From: Propionibacteriaceae bacterium | GTDB lineage: Bacteria; Actinomycetota; Actinomycetes; Propionibacteriales; Propionibacteriaceae | Assembly (NCBI GenBank): GCA_030532825.1 | Contig: JAUNKK010000011.1 | Span: forward strand, 1 to 56,646 | Direction of reading: 5' to 3' | DNA length: 56,646 nucleotides | Position numbers and translations under genes: made by a program | The notes under the pieces: generated by a model | What the model was told of the DNA's origin: nothing | The model's input: the letters and a program-made list of their open reading frames with translations, nothing else | The model's database searches: none | Shown here: one piece after another, positions 26,730 to 33,949 of the stretch | Position numbering within the stretch: the first letter of the stretch is position 1 | Layout of the letters: each line of letters begins with the position of its first letter

Positions 26730-26906
26730 TGGTGCTGGTGATCAAGATTCAGCACCTCCGCGTCCGGCGCAACCTATCTAGCCAGCGTGCTCTTGCCGAC
26801 CTGCCGCGCCCCCTCAATAAGTACCGCCGGGAAGTGCTGGAGGTAGCGCGCGACAACTGGCGACAAATTGCGCTTGACTAGCTCTGACATGCCATAAGCC
26901 TAACAA

Positions 26907-26944
26907 GCTCGCGTTTTCGCAGCCTCCAGTTCGCGTTTTCGCGG
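26907..26944 (-). promoter_or_regulatory. Two direct repeats over the broken ATPase promoter
   Basis: On the minus strand, CCGCGAAAACGCGAAC and CTGCGAAAACGCGAGC occur 22 bp apart. They lie just upstream of TAGGCT (26902-26897), which is 6 nt before the ATG at 26890. The sequence differs from the boxes at 7.4 kb, but the arrangement is the same. Confidence 0.6.
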
Positions 26945-26969
26945 CAGCCCGCGCCATATTCCGAGCTGG

Positions 26970-27392
26970 TCAGGAAGCGGCCCAGGGGTCGACGATTCGA
27001 ACCGCCATGTCCGCGAAATCATGAACGTTCCGGGTGACCACGGTGAGATCGTGCACGACGGCAGTAGCAGCGATCAGGGCATCTCGCTCTGGGCGTGGGT
27101 CAGGGACGTGCATCTGAGCGGCACAGCGAGCCACTGGGATGTCCACCGGCAGGACCCTTCCAAGGAACCCATCCGTCATGATTCGCTCCAGCCACAGCTC
27201 TAAGCGATTGGCTTGCAGGTGATCATGACGCTGTAGTCGCGCTATTCCCACCTCAATCTCCAGAATCGTGACCACCGAAAGGTAAAGATCTGCCTGCGTT
27301 CGACGCCTCACCCACTCTCTGACCACAGGAGATGCGTTTTGAGGAGACTTTCTCAGTTCACTGATGACATTCGTGTCCAGGAGGTATGTCAA
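26970..27392 (-). CDS. vapC: PIN-domain toxin VapC (FitB-like)
   Basis: A 140-residue PIN ribonuclease. It opens TYLLDTNVISELRKSP with the first Asp, has SVVTILEIEVGIARL with a catalytic Glu, and ends the acidic site with ERDALIAATAVVHDLTVV and TRNVHDF. It overlaps the antitoxin gene by 4 nt. VapC toxins typically cleave tRNA or rRNA, but the target here is unknown. Confidence 0.92.
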   Translation of the reverse strand: MTYLLDTNVISELRKSPQNASPVVREWVRRRTQADLYLSVVTILEIEVGIARLQRHDHLQANRLELWLERIMTDGFLGRVLPVDIPVARCAAQMHVPDPRPERDALIAATAVVHDLTVVTRNVHDFADMAVRIVDPWAAS

Positions 27393-27628
27393 AACTGTGG
27401 AACTTTCAGGTCCAACTTCAGCGGTTCGAAGTCGATCTCGTCATCGTCATCCATACTGAGAAGATCTAAGAGTTCGTCCCCGCTGCCAGCGAAGCGTCGA
27501 TAGTCATCAATGGATAACAGCACGAAGGCCGGTTCACCTCGATCCGTGATCACAACTGGCCCCGCCAAGGCCTCACGCTTGGCGCCACTGACATCTCGGT
27601 TGAACTCGCGCGAACTGATGGTAGCCAT
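27389..27628 (-). CDS. Phd/YefM-type antitoxin
   Basis: A 79-residue antitoxin with the Phd fold opening (TISSREFNRDVSGAKREALA) and the typical core GPVVITDRGEPAFVLLSIDD. The acidic C-terminus (MDDDDEIDFEPLKLDL) would bind the toxin. It probably represses its own operon through the palindrome at 27644-27661. Confidence 0.92.
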   Translation of the reverse strand: MATISSREFNRDVSGAKREALAGPVVITDRGEPAFVLLSIDDYRRFAGSGDELLDLLSMDDDDEIDFEPLKLDLKVPQF

Positions 27629-27643
27629 CCGCCCTCCACAAAG

Positions 27644-27661
27644 TAGGTACGTACATACCTA
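27644..27661. promoter_or_regulatory. 18-bp palindrome, candidate Phd operator
   Basis: TAGGTACGTACATACCTA is palindromic except for one mismatched pair. It lies 16 bp upstream of the antitoxin ATG, where Phd-type operators usually are. Confidence 0.65.
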
Positions 27662-27717
27662 GGCTACCAGGGCTAGCCCACATCTACTCAGCATCAGAAA
27701 CGCCCGGTGGGCGACGA

Positions 27718-28320
27718 TCATGCGGAGCCGAAGGCCTTGGCGAGGCGGAGGGCCAGCACGGTGCGGTCCCGGGCCTCCAGCTTGCGCAGCAGGGCCGAGA
27801 CGTGGTTCTTCACCGTGCCCTCAGCGAGGTACAGCTCGTCGGCGATCTCGGCGTTGTTCCTTCCCTGCGCCACCAGCCGCGCGACGGCCTTCTCGGTCTT
27901 CGTCAGCACCGCCAGCTCGCCCTCTTGCCACGCGTAGCGGGCGATCCTCGGATCGAGCACCATCCCGCCCGCCGCGACGGCCCGGATCGCCCCGGCCAAC
28001 TCGTCAGGCGGCACATCCTTGAGGATGTAGCCCGAGGCGCCCGCCGCGATCAGGGAGGAGACCAGGCTGGCGTCGTCGAATGTGGTCAGCACCATCACCG
28101 GCAGATAAGGCGCGCAGGCCGTCACGACAGCGAGCCCATCGGTGCCGGGCATCGCGGCGTCAGTGATGACCACATCGGCCCGGTGCTGCCGGGCCAAGTT
28201 CAACGCCCGCTCGCCGTCGGTGGTGGTAGCGACGATATCGATGTCATCGATGGTTTCGAACAGCAGCGCTAGGCCGCGCAGCAGCATCTGGTGGTCGTCG
28301 ATGATGAGGGCTCGGATCAT
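27718..28320 (-). CDS. NarL/DesR-type response regulator
   Basis: A 200-residue response regulator: receiver domain with acidic residues in ALIIDDHQMLLRGL, phospho-accepting Asp in VVITDAAMPGTDGL and Lys in YILKDVPPDE, then an intact LuxR HTH (AEIADELYLAEGTVKNHVSA). Its start overlaps the kinase stop by 4 nt, so they form one operon. It probably controls the divergent CPBP protease gene. The direct repeats at 29471-29501 are candidate sites. Confidence 0.92.
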   Translation of the reverse strand: MIRALIIDDHQMLLRGLALLFETIDDIDIVATTTDGERALNLARQHRADVVITDAAMPGTDGLAVVTACAPYLPVMVLTTFDDASLVSSLIAAGASGYILKDVPPDELAGAIRAVAAGGMVLDPRIARYAWQEGELAVLTKTEKAVARLVAQGRNNAEIADELYLAEGTVKNHVSALLRKLEARDRTVLALRLAKAFGSA

Positions 28321-29411
28321 GATGCAGGAAGGTCGAGCACGACGAGGTAGCCCCCGTCGATGCCGCCGTGGCCTTTCGTGGTGAGGGTGGCGCCGACGGC
28401 GCGGGCGCGAGCGGCGAGGGTGTTCAGCCCAAAGTCGGGGGCAGCATCGCTGCCCTGCCCATTGTCGGCGATGCGTAGCTGCCGGGCGTTGAGATGAATC
28501 TCAATGTGGTCCACCTGGCTGTGGCGTACGGAGTTGGTGAGCGCCTCCTGCACCGTGCGGATGATCAACAGGCCCAGTTGCTCGTCGGCCACGTCGTCGG
28601 CGATGTCGGCGGTGATGTCGACCTGCGTGCTGCCAAATGAGTGGGCCACGGCCTCCAAAGTGTCGACGACCCCGCCGTCGCGCAGCACGATGGGCTGCAT
28701 GGCCCGCACAGTCGCACGCATCGTGGCCAGCGCGTCGGAGGTGTCCTGCCGGGCGCGCTGCAACTCGGCGTCGGCCTTGGTCGGGTCATCGGGAAGGATA
28801 CGGCGGGCGTAGTCGAGGCTCACTCCGATGGTGGTAAGTCGGTGCCCGAGGTTGTCGTGCAGCGCCCGGGCGGTGCGCTCGCGCTCCTGTGTAAGGGCTA
28901 GCTCGTGGGAGTCACGCAGCCGGATGCGTAGTTCATCAAGGGCTCGGCGGCGCTCCTGATCCGCGGCGTGGGCACCCACCAAGAGCGCTGCGAAAACTAG
29001 GCCGCCGTCAAGCACCAGTCCCGCGGCGATGAAGTTGCTGAGTACCACCTGCCACGGGCTCCGCACGAAGAGGTGGATGGCGAGCACTAGTGCGACGATC
29101 AGCGCCGCGTAGCATCGGGCCGCCAGCTGGCTGACGCTCAGCACCAGTACAATCAGCGTCAGCCATTGCATAGCCAGGCTCGCTATGTTGTTAGCCACGT
29201 GAAAAAAGGCAAACGACGCGGCCGTGAACGCCCACGCCGCCACCCTGGACCGAACGCGCAGCCACCAGACCCAGAGCGCGATGATCACCACGACGGTCGT
29301 CAGGATTGGGGCCAGCGGAACCCGGAAGAGCGAGCCCACCACCAGCAACAACGAGCTGACGAAGAAGAAATTCAGCAGCCGATTGCTGAGCACTGCAGCG
29401 TCGTGGTCCAT
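28317..29411 (-). CDS. NarL/DesK-type sensor histidine kinase
   Basis: A 364-residue kinase with about six N-terminal helices and no large sensor loop (opening LLNFFFVSSLLLVVGSLF), so it may sense the membrane itself. The phospho-accepting His is in TARALHDNLGHRLTTIG. The ATPase domain has VQEALTNSVRHS, IADNGQG and a final GGYLVVLDLP. ATG 29411 is chosen because AAGGGAAAGGAC precedes it directly; a frame open to 29483 adds an unlikely leader. In contrast to the two decayed kinases of the same general type in this window, this copy is intact and paired. Confidence 0.92.
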   Translation of the reverse strand: MDHDAAVLSNRLLNFFFVSSLLLVVGSLFRVPLAPILTTVVVIIALWVWWLRVRSRVAAWAFTAASFAFFHVANNIASLAMQWLTLIVLVLSVSQLAARCYAALIVALVLAIHLFVRSPWQVVLSNFIAAGLVLDGGLVFAALLVGAHAADQERRRALDELRIRLRDSHELALTQERERTARALHDNLGHRLTTIGVSLDYARRILPDDPTKADAELQRARQDTSDALATMRATVRAMQPIVLRDGGVVDTLEAVAHSFGSTQVDITADIADDVADEQLGLLIIRTVQEALTNSVRHSQVDHIEIHLNARQLRIADNGQGSDAAPDFGLNTLAARARAVGATLTTKGHGGIDGGYLVVLDLPAS

Positions 29412-29470
29412 GTCCTTTCCCTTCTTCTGTCGCGATGATAGGCGGACAAGCCCGCACAGTCCCGGCCCTG

Positions 29471-29501
29471 AGGTCACGACCACCCATGACCAAGGTCACG
29501 A
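29471..29501. promoter_or_regulatory. Direct repeat between divergent kinase and protease genes
   Basis: AGGTCACGA occurs at 29471 and again at 29493, a 22-bp spacing that fits binding of a regulator dimer on one face of the DNA. The site lies about mid-way between the two divergent starts. Confidence 0.4.
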
Positions 29502-29556
29502 TCAGTGGTGCCCACGGGTGGTTCTAGCATCGGCGCGCGAAATCTAGCGTCGAGGG

Positions 29557-30414
29557 ATGGCTGAAAACACCGAGCTTCGTCCCCGCCTCTCCACGGCGTG
29601 GTGGGGGCTGCTGATCCGCGCCTTCGTCGCCTTCGTGCTCCTCCTGGTGGCCAACTTCGCGCGCACTCCCCTCATGGGGGGCGAGACGCCGGCGGACCGA
29701 TTGATTAGCGCGGCCGTGACCTCGCCCATCACCCTTACTGTCGTCGTACTAGGCGTGGCGGCCTGGTTGCGCTGGGTGGAACGCTCCTCTCTGAGGGCGC
29801 TCGGGGTGTTCAGGTGGCGTTCCGCACTCGTCGGGTTGGCGGGCGGTATCGCGCTGGCCAGCATCGCGGTCAGCCTGGCCGCCGCCGTCTTGCCCCGCGT
29901 GCCGGATTATCGGACGGAGTATGGGGTGCTGGAGGCGCTGCCGGTAGTTGTTGCCCTGGCCGTGGTACTGCAGGGCATTCCGGAGGAGCTGATATATCGC
30001 GGCTGGCTGTTTTCCCTCACCCGCGCCCGCCCGGTGCTGACCTTCTGCTGGACCACCGCAGCTTTCACCATCATCCACCTGACCTCCTCCGGTGGGCAGC
30101 AAGATGCCTTGGACCGGCTGATCTACCTCGTCACTCCGCTAGGCATGGGTGCACTCGCCGGGGCGGTCGCCCTGTGGCGCGGATCGTTCTGGTGGGCGGC
30201 TGGCACCCACTCCGGATTCCACATCGCGAGCGGGATCACCATGCTCGTTCTGCCCTACGTGCCAGGCCGCACCGCCTGGACCGCCATGGGCATCACGCAA
30301 CTTCTCGTCGCGGCCGTAGTGCTGGGTTTGTGGGCGAGACGGCGCCGTGAAGCTACCGAGCAGGTGATCAACCTAGAATTTTCAAATCCAGCCAGCCCAT
30401 CATGTGATCAGTAG
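29557..30414 (+). CDS. CPBP-family intramembrane metalloprotease
   Basis: A 285-residue membrane protein of the CAAX protease and bacteriocin-processing (CPBP/Abi) family, with about seven helices. The glutamate motif is PEELIYRGW, followed by the histidine motifs FTIIHLTS and HSGFHIASG. Family members process or confer immunity to bacteriocins, or cleave membrane substrates. It is divergent from a two-component operon that may control it, and a low-GC island with a secreted bacteriocin-like protein follows downstream. Confidence 0.9.
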   Translation: MAENTELRPRLSTAWWGLLIRAFVAFVLLLVANFARTPLMGGETPADRLISAAVTSPITLTVVVLGVAAWLRWVERSSLRALGVFRWRSALVGLAGGIALASIAVSLAAAVLPRVPDYRTEYGVLEALPVVVALAVVLQGIPEELIYRGWLFSLTRARPVLTFCWTTAAFTIIHLTSSGGQQDALDRLIYLVTPLGMGALAGAVALWRGSFWWAAGTHSGFHIASGITMLVLPYVPGRTAWTAMGITQLLVAAVVLGLWARRRREATEQVINLEFSNPASPSCDQ

Positions 30415-30426
30415 TCTCTTTGTAGT

Positions 30427-30687
30427 TCAGTTCCTAAGTGACGACCAGGTCAGCAGCGCCAACCAGCCGTAGGTAGTGGTGCAACTTCGCCGAATGATGA
30501 TTACGGCGGCCAACCCCACGCCAGCAAGGGCGGCATGAGTGAGCATCCCTTGAGCGCTCGCCAGGGTGAAGCTAGCTCCCGGTATCAAAACTAGCGGGGT
30601 AGCCGCGGTAGCGAACCCCGTTAGCGCGGCATATTTGACCGTACATCCAAGTATCCCAACGACCACAGTAAGGATGCAGCAATCCAA
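30427..30687 (-). pseudogene. LysE/RhtB-type exporter remnant
   Basis: An 86-codon frame from a TTG reads GFATAATPLVLIPGASFTLA and then THAALAGVGLAAVIIIRRS. This is the order of the first helices of LysE-type amino-acid exporters with the piece between them missing. No C-terminal helices follow. It is best seen as a fragment with an internal deletion, although a small two- or three-helix membrane protein cannot be excluded. Confidence 0.4.
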
Positions 30688-30733
30688 GAACCGACAAAAT
30701 CTGACCTTTTAGGTCACCAGAGTCTACGACCCC

Positions 30734-30994
30734 ATGTCCTACAAGCCGCGGCCTCAAAGCTGGCGGATTCGGACCCACCTATACCCTTGATTACGAAAAG
30801 TCGATTTCTTGATTCTGGCCAACCCTGAGGATTTCGCAAACCATCGAATGTATCTTGTTGATAAGACCGGAGAGTGTCACATTCAAGACCTACACAATAG
30901 GCTTGCCAAAAGCAGGACGCGCGACAGAATATCCGGCGAGATCGTCAGCTCTCTCGCAAAATATCTTGAACGAATTAAAGGCGCAGAAGACTAG
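30734..30994 (+). pseudogene. Low-GC gene remnant ending at a terminator
   Basis: A frame beginning MSYKPRPQSWRIRTHLYP stops at TGA 30788, and the same frame then runs open to TAG 30992 (ANPEDFANHRMYLVDKTGEC, then SGEIVSSLAKYLERIKGAED). The product is unrecognised but protein-like, and a perfect hairpin follows 2 nt after the stop, as expected for a real gene end. Translation from a TTG at 30809 would give 61 residues. It may be the 3' part of a decayed gene. Confidence 0.35.
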
Positions 30995-30996
30995 TA

Positions 30997-31023
30997 CCGG
31001 GACCACCCTAGAAGTGGTCCCGG
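30997..31023. terminator. Strong hairpin terminator
   Basis: A perfect 10-bp stem, CCGGGACCAC (30997-31006) and GTGGTCCCGG (31014-31023), with a 7-nt loop lies between converging frames. It could serve the minus-strand pair from 32.0 kb as well as the plus-strand frame. Confidence 0.75.
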
Positions 31024-31055
31024 CCTGCTGAACACGACTGAGAACCTAAACGGGG

Positions 31056-31403
31056 TCAAGTCACCTTACCCGGCGGCAATGCTGCAAACACGACAGGCAG
31101 CACTATCGCGAGCAGCACCAAGGTCGGCGTCAGAGTACCTAGGAGCGCGGCTGGCGCCAAAAAAGATACGGAGCACAACAACACAATCGTAGCCACGTAA
31201 ACCCGGCTAGGACGCCTCAGCCGCTGCGACCAGAACGTGGAAACCACCAGCGTGAGCACCAATAAAGCCCCAGTCAAAACTACATGCAGCTGGCTTGGAA
31301 AGACTCCCAGGATGCTCCCCATCACCAAGCCGATCAAAATGATGATTGCCTTAGCGAGAAGGCCACTAGACAACGCTCGCTGAGCGGGACGTGCTGTTTC
31401 CAT
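31056..31403 (-). CDS. Small four-helix membrane protein, candidate immunity partner
   Basis: A 115-residue, very hydrophobic protein with about four predicted helices (AIIILIGLVMGSILGVF, VVLTGALLVLTLVVSTFW, VATIVLLCSVSFLAPAALL, LVLLAIVLPVVFAAL). It follows the secreted protein gene at 31429 by 25 bp on the same strand, so the two are probably co-transcribed. Bacteriocin immunity proteins are often small multi-helix membrane proteins in this position, but no specific family match is claimed. Its base composition is lower in GC than that of flanking housekeeping genes. Confidence 0.6.
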   Translation of the reverse strand: METARPAQRALSSGLLAKAIIILIGLVMGSILGVFPSQLHVVLTGALLVLTLVVSTFWSQRLRRPSRVYVATIVLLCSVSFLAPAALLGTLTPTLVLLAIVLPVVFAALPPGKVT

Positions 31404-31428
31404 CGCCTGCTCCTCTACTCACGGATCA

Positions 31429-32007
31429 TTAGCTCGCCCAAGGGGTCGAGCACCAACCTACTGCCGTGGCGAGAGCCGCCACGAGTCCAACTCCGCCGCC
31501 CTTGAGGGCGGCCGGTCCAACCACCCTTAGAAGATATGACGCCACCTGCGCATATTTCCTCTTGGCAAGCCAAGAGATAATTCCACCACCAATAAACCCA
31601 TCGGTTGCGCCAGGGAAAACGAAGTTGATGACACACTTGGCCCAAGCCTTCGAGCCGAAACGATGTTGCGGCGTAGTTTCACCGAAAGGCGTCGATGCAC
31701 GATTAAAACTCTCGACAATAGCAGAAAGATCGTACCGACTCACGCCATCCGGTTCAGCAGCAGCCACATCATTTACGACCCACCCCTGGCCGGTAGCCTT
31801 GAGGTAGACCTCAAACACCAATCTGAGGCCCGCTTCCAAAGCAGCTAGATCCCCTGAGGACGCTTCGTATCCGCCAACCGCCTTATCGGCAATTGAGTTT
31901 GGAACGTTGTCGTGCTTCACCTCTTCGGCCTTCGCAACGCCCGCAACCATTGCAAGAGTCAGAACAACCGCGAGGGTCATTGCCATGACCCGGCGAATAA
32001 TAGACAT
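31429..32007 (-). CDS. Secreted protein with bacteriocin-like hydrophobic C-terminus
   Basis: A 192-residue precursor with a clear signal peptide (MSIIRRVMAMTLAVVLTLAM, cleavage likely after AKA, about residue 26). The mature middle is polar. The last 70 residues are Gly/Ala-rich and hydrophobic, bounded by two Cys: AKCVINFVFPGATDGFIGGG, then VVGPAALKGGGVGLVAALAT and GWCSTPW at the end. That layout recalls membrane-active bacteriocins, but I recognise no named family. ATG 32007 is chosen because AGGGGG precedes it at good spacing; a GTG lies 6 nt earlier. A small membrane protein gene follows. Confidence 0.6.
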   Translation of the reverse strand: MSIIRRVMAMTLAVVLTLAMVAGVAKAEEVKHDNVPNSIADKAVGGYEASSGDLAALEAGLRLVFEVYLKATGQGWVVNDVAAAEPDGVSRYDLSAIVESFNRASTPFGETTPQHRFGSKAWAKCVINFVFPGATDGFIGGGIISWLAKRKYAQVASYLLRVVGPAALKGGGVGLVAALATAVGWCSTPWAS

Positions 32008-32033
32008 ATGCACCCCCTACGAAATTACCCCAT

Positions 32034-32046
32034 TGTCAACTTGACA
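32034..32046. promoter_or_regulatory. Palindrome before the secreted-protein gene
   Basis: TGTCAACTTGACA has perfect 6-bp arms around a single base and lies 27 bp upstream of the ATG. The minus-strand TTGACA half also fits a -35 hexamer, although no good -10 follows at normal spacing. Confidence 0.35.
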
Positions 32047-32195
32047 TTGTACAGATCGACGTCCTCAAGGTTAAGGGCCCGCCTCGTCACGCGCAAAACA
32101 GCCCGACCCGAGCACCAACTCGGCCGGCACTCACCCCGCACCACTGAGAATCAGACTCTGCGCCTCCTAGCCCCTCACACGCGGAGAAAACCACA

Positions 32196-32243
32196 TGAGT
32201 CACAGACCCCCACTACCCTAGGACTTGCCAATGAGACACCCCG
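32196..32243. repeat. 48-bp dispersed imperfect repeat, copy 2
   Basis: This copy matches 8-55 at 38 of 48 positions without gaps. It is followed by a decayed fragment that shares the DITGEVIS motif with the ORF at 1584. The interval 32047-32195 shows no gene. Confidence 0.55.
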
Positions 32244-32252
32244 ATCTCCCCG

Positions 32253-32486
32253 GTGAGCCCGGAAGGACGGCGAACGAAGCTTGGGAGGCCTGGCTGCAGG
32301 GTGGCCTTTGCGATCCTAGGGCAACCACAACCCGGCGGTTCATACATACCACAACCCGGCGGTTCATACATGTGGTGCGCGTGGCGCCACCAAGACATCA
32401 CGGGCGAAGTGATATCCCACCGGCTTGGTGCCGTTGTTTGGCTCGTCCGTGACGAGCGATGCCGTATCACTCGGGAGATGCGCTGA
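32253..32486 (+). pseudogene. Gene fragment sharing DITGEVIS with the ORF at 1584
   Basis: A 77-codon frame with no convincing start contains MWCAWRHQDITGEVIS, close to PWQWRAEDITGEVIS in the helicase-coupled ORF at 1.6 kb. A tandem duplication of 24 bp lies inside it. It ends 36 bp before cysS. It looks like the N-terminal remnant of a second copy of that gene family. Confidence 0.35.
32325..32371. repeat. 24-bp tandem duplication
   Basis: Two adjacent copies of CCACAACCCGGCGGTTCATA plus CAT(A) occur at 32325-32348 and 32349-32371. The event preserves the frame of the surrounding fragment. Confidence 0.8.
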
Positions 32487-32508
32487 GCGGTTGCTGGGCG
32501 AAGCGCAC

Positions 32509-32521
32509 TAGACTGCGCAAG
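32509..32521 (+). promoter_or_regulatory. Leaderless promoter of cysS
   Basis: TAGACT at 32509-32514 ends 7 nt before the GTG at 32522, and no ribosome-binding site is visible. This supports the GTG over in-frame codons further upstream. Confidence 0.45.
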
Positions 32522-33949
32522 GTGAGTCTGCACCTGTATAACACGGCCACCCGTACGGTCGAGGAGTTTCATCCCCTCGTCGAGGGGAAGGTCTCGATCT
32601 ACCACTGTGGGCTCACGGTGCAGGCCTCCCCGCATCTCGGTCACATCCGTAAAGAAGTGGTCTTCGATGTGTTGCGCCGCTGGCTGACGCATCAGGGCTA
32701 CGACGTGACGGTCGTGGCCAATGTCACCGACATCGACGACAAGATCTTGGCCAAATCCGCGGAAGCAGGCGTCGAATGGTGGGCGCACGCCTACCGCTAC
32801 GAGCGGGAACTCCACGATGCCTACGCCGCCCTCGGGTGCCTGCCCCCCACGTACGAGCCCCGCGCCACCGGGCACATCCCGGAGATGATCGAGCTGGTGG
32901 AGGCGCTGCTGGAGCGCGGCCACGCCTACGTTGCCGCGGACGGCTGCGGCGACGTGTATTTCGACGTGCGGTCCTGGCCCCGCTACGGCGAGCTGTCCGG
33001 TCAGCGCGTCGATGAGATGTCCCCCGCCGAGGACGCCGACCCGCGGGGCAAACGCGACCCCCGCGACTTCGCCCTGTGGAAGGGGCACAAGGCCACCGAA
33101 CCCATGACCGCATCCTGGCCCACCCCGTGGGGCCGTGGCCGCCCCGGCTGGCACCTGGAGTGCTCCGCCATGGCGGGCAAGTATCTGGGTTCCATCTTCG
33201 ACATTCATGGCGGAGGCATCGACCTGCGGTTTCCCCACCACGAAAACGAACTGGCGCAGTCTTCCGCCGCGGGCCACGGCTTCGCGCGTATCTGGATGCA
33301 CAACGCCTGGGTAACGATGGCTGGGGAGAAGATGAGCAAGTCGCTCGGCAACACTGCCCTGGTCTCCGAGGTGACGAAGGCCTTCGACCCGCGCGCGGTG
33401 CGCTTCTTCCTGCTGGCCCCGCACTACCGCAGCCAAATCGAGTTCTCCCCCGCCGACGACTCCACCCGCGGATCGCTGGCGGAGGCCGAGAAGAGCATTG
33501 AACGCGTCGACTCATTCCTCACCGCCGCCCGGGACCTGGGCGTCACCGGTGGCCGCGTCGGCGGCCCGCAGTGGGAATCGTTCACCAGCGCCATGAACGA
33601 CGACCTGGCCACGCCGGCCGCCGTCGCCGCCTTGTTCGACGCGGTGCGTGCCGGCAACCGGGCCATCACGGAACGCGACGATGTTGCGGACCTGTACGCC
33701 ACGGTCAGCGAGATAACGCGCATCCTGGGCATTAACCCCCACGAAGCTCCGTGGGGGGAGGCCACGACGAGTGATGATCTCACCCCCGTGGTCGACCGTC
33801 TGGTGAGGACGCTGCTGGCCCAGCGCGCCGAGGCCCGCACCACCAAGGACTGGGCCCAGGCCGACGCCATCCGCGACACCCTGACCGAGGCCGGGCTGAC
33901 GATCACCGACACCCCCGACGGGGCGCGTTGGAGTCTGGAGAAGAAGTAG
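32522..33949 (+). CDS. cysS: Cysteinyl-tRNA synthetase
   Basis: The enzyme charges tRNA-Cys with cysteine. It has 475 residues and class I signatures: the HIGH-type motif is PHLGH (about residue 38), the zinc-site and binding pocket residues include [17 protein letters not shown] and [15 protein letters not shown], and the KMSKS loop is [10 protein letters not shown]. Length is normal for the family, and the alternative MshC ligase is less likely given the full C-terminal anticodon-binding part. Its stop directly abuts the rlmB start, a pairing conserved in actinobacteria. Confidence 0.96.
   Translation: MSLHLYNTATRTVEEFHPLVEGKVSIYHCGLTVQASPHLGHIRKEVVFDVLRRWLTHQGYDVTVVANVTDIDDKILAKSAEAGVEWWAHAYRYERELHDAYAALGCLPPTYEPRATGHIPEMIELVEALLERGHAYVAADGCGDVYFDVRSWPRYGELSGQRVDEMSPAEDADPRGKRDPRDFALWKGHKATEPMTASWPTPWGRGRPGWHLECSAMAGKYLGSIFDIHGGGIDLRFPHHENELAQSSAAGHGFARIWMHNAWVTMAGEKMSKSLGNTALVSEVTKAFDPRAVRFFLLAPHYRSQIEFSPADDSTRGSLAEAEKSIERVDSFLTAARDLGVTGGRVGGPQWESFTSAMNDDLATPAAVAALFDAVRAGNRAITERDDVADLYATVSEITRILGINPHEAPWGEATTSDDLTPVVDRLVRTLLAQRAEARTTKDWAQADAIRDTLTEAGLTITDTPDGARWSLEKK

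Larger units (their letters stand above)
24318..26890 (-). pseudogene. DUF4143-type ATPase, interrupted by an IS and truncated
   Basis: The gene starts at ATG 26890 with a Walker A region (LIEGARQVGKSTLAR), has a TAG at 26774-26776 right after it (CAG to TAG would explain it), and continues LNLDHQHHLDAARADALGVL. The IS1634-type element and one copy of its target duplication then interrupt it. It resumes as VIVGEIQRLPELTRTIKAFI, GRFILTGSASLL and the DUF4143 region, and ends abruptly at about 24320 where it abuts the response regulator. It therefore carries a nonsense mutation, an insertion and a 3' truncation. Its promoter has two direct repeats (26907-26944), similar in design to those of the intact ATPase at 7.5 kb. 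Confidence 0.88.

Noticed and set aside
32213..33436. 407-codon open frame opposite cysS
   Set aside because: It is antisense to a well-supported tRNA synthetase, and the predicted product has no recognisable motif.
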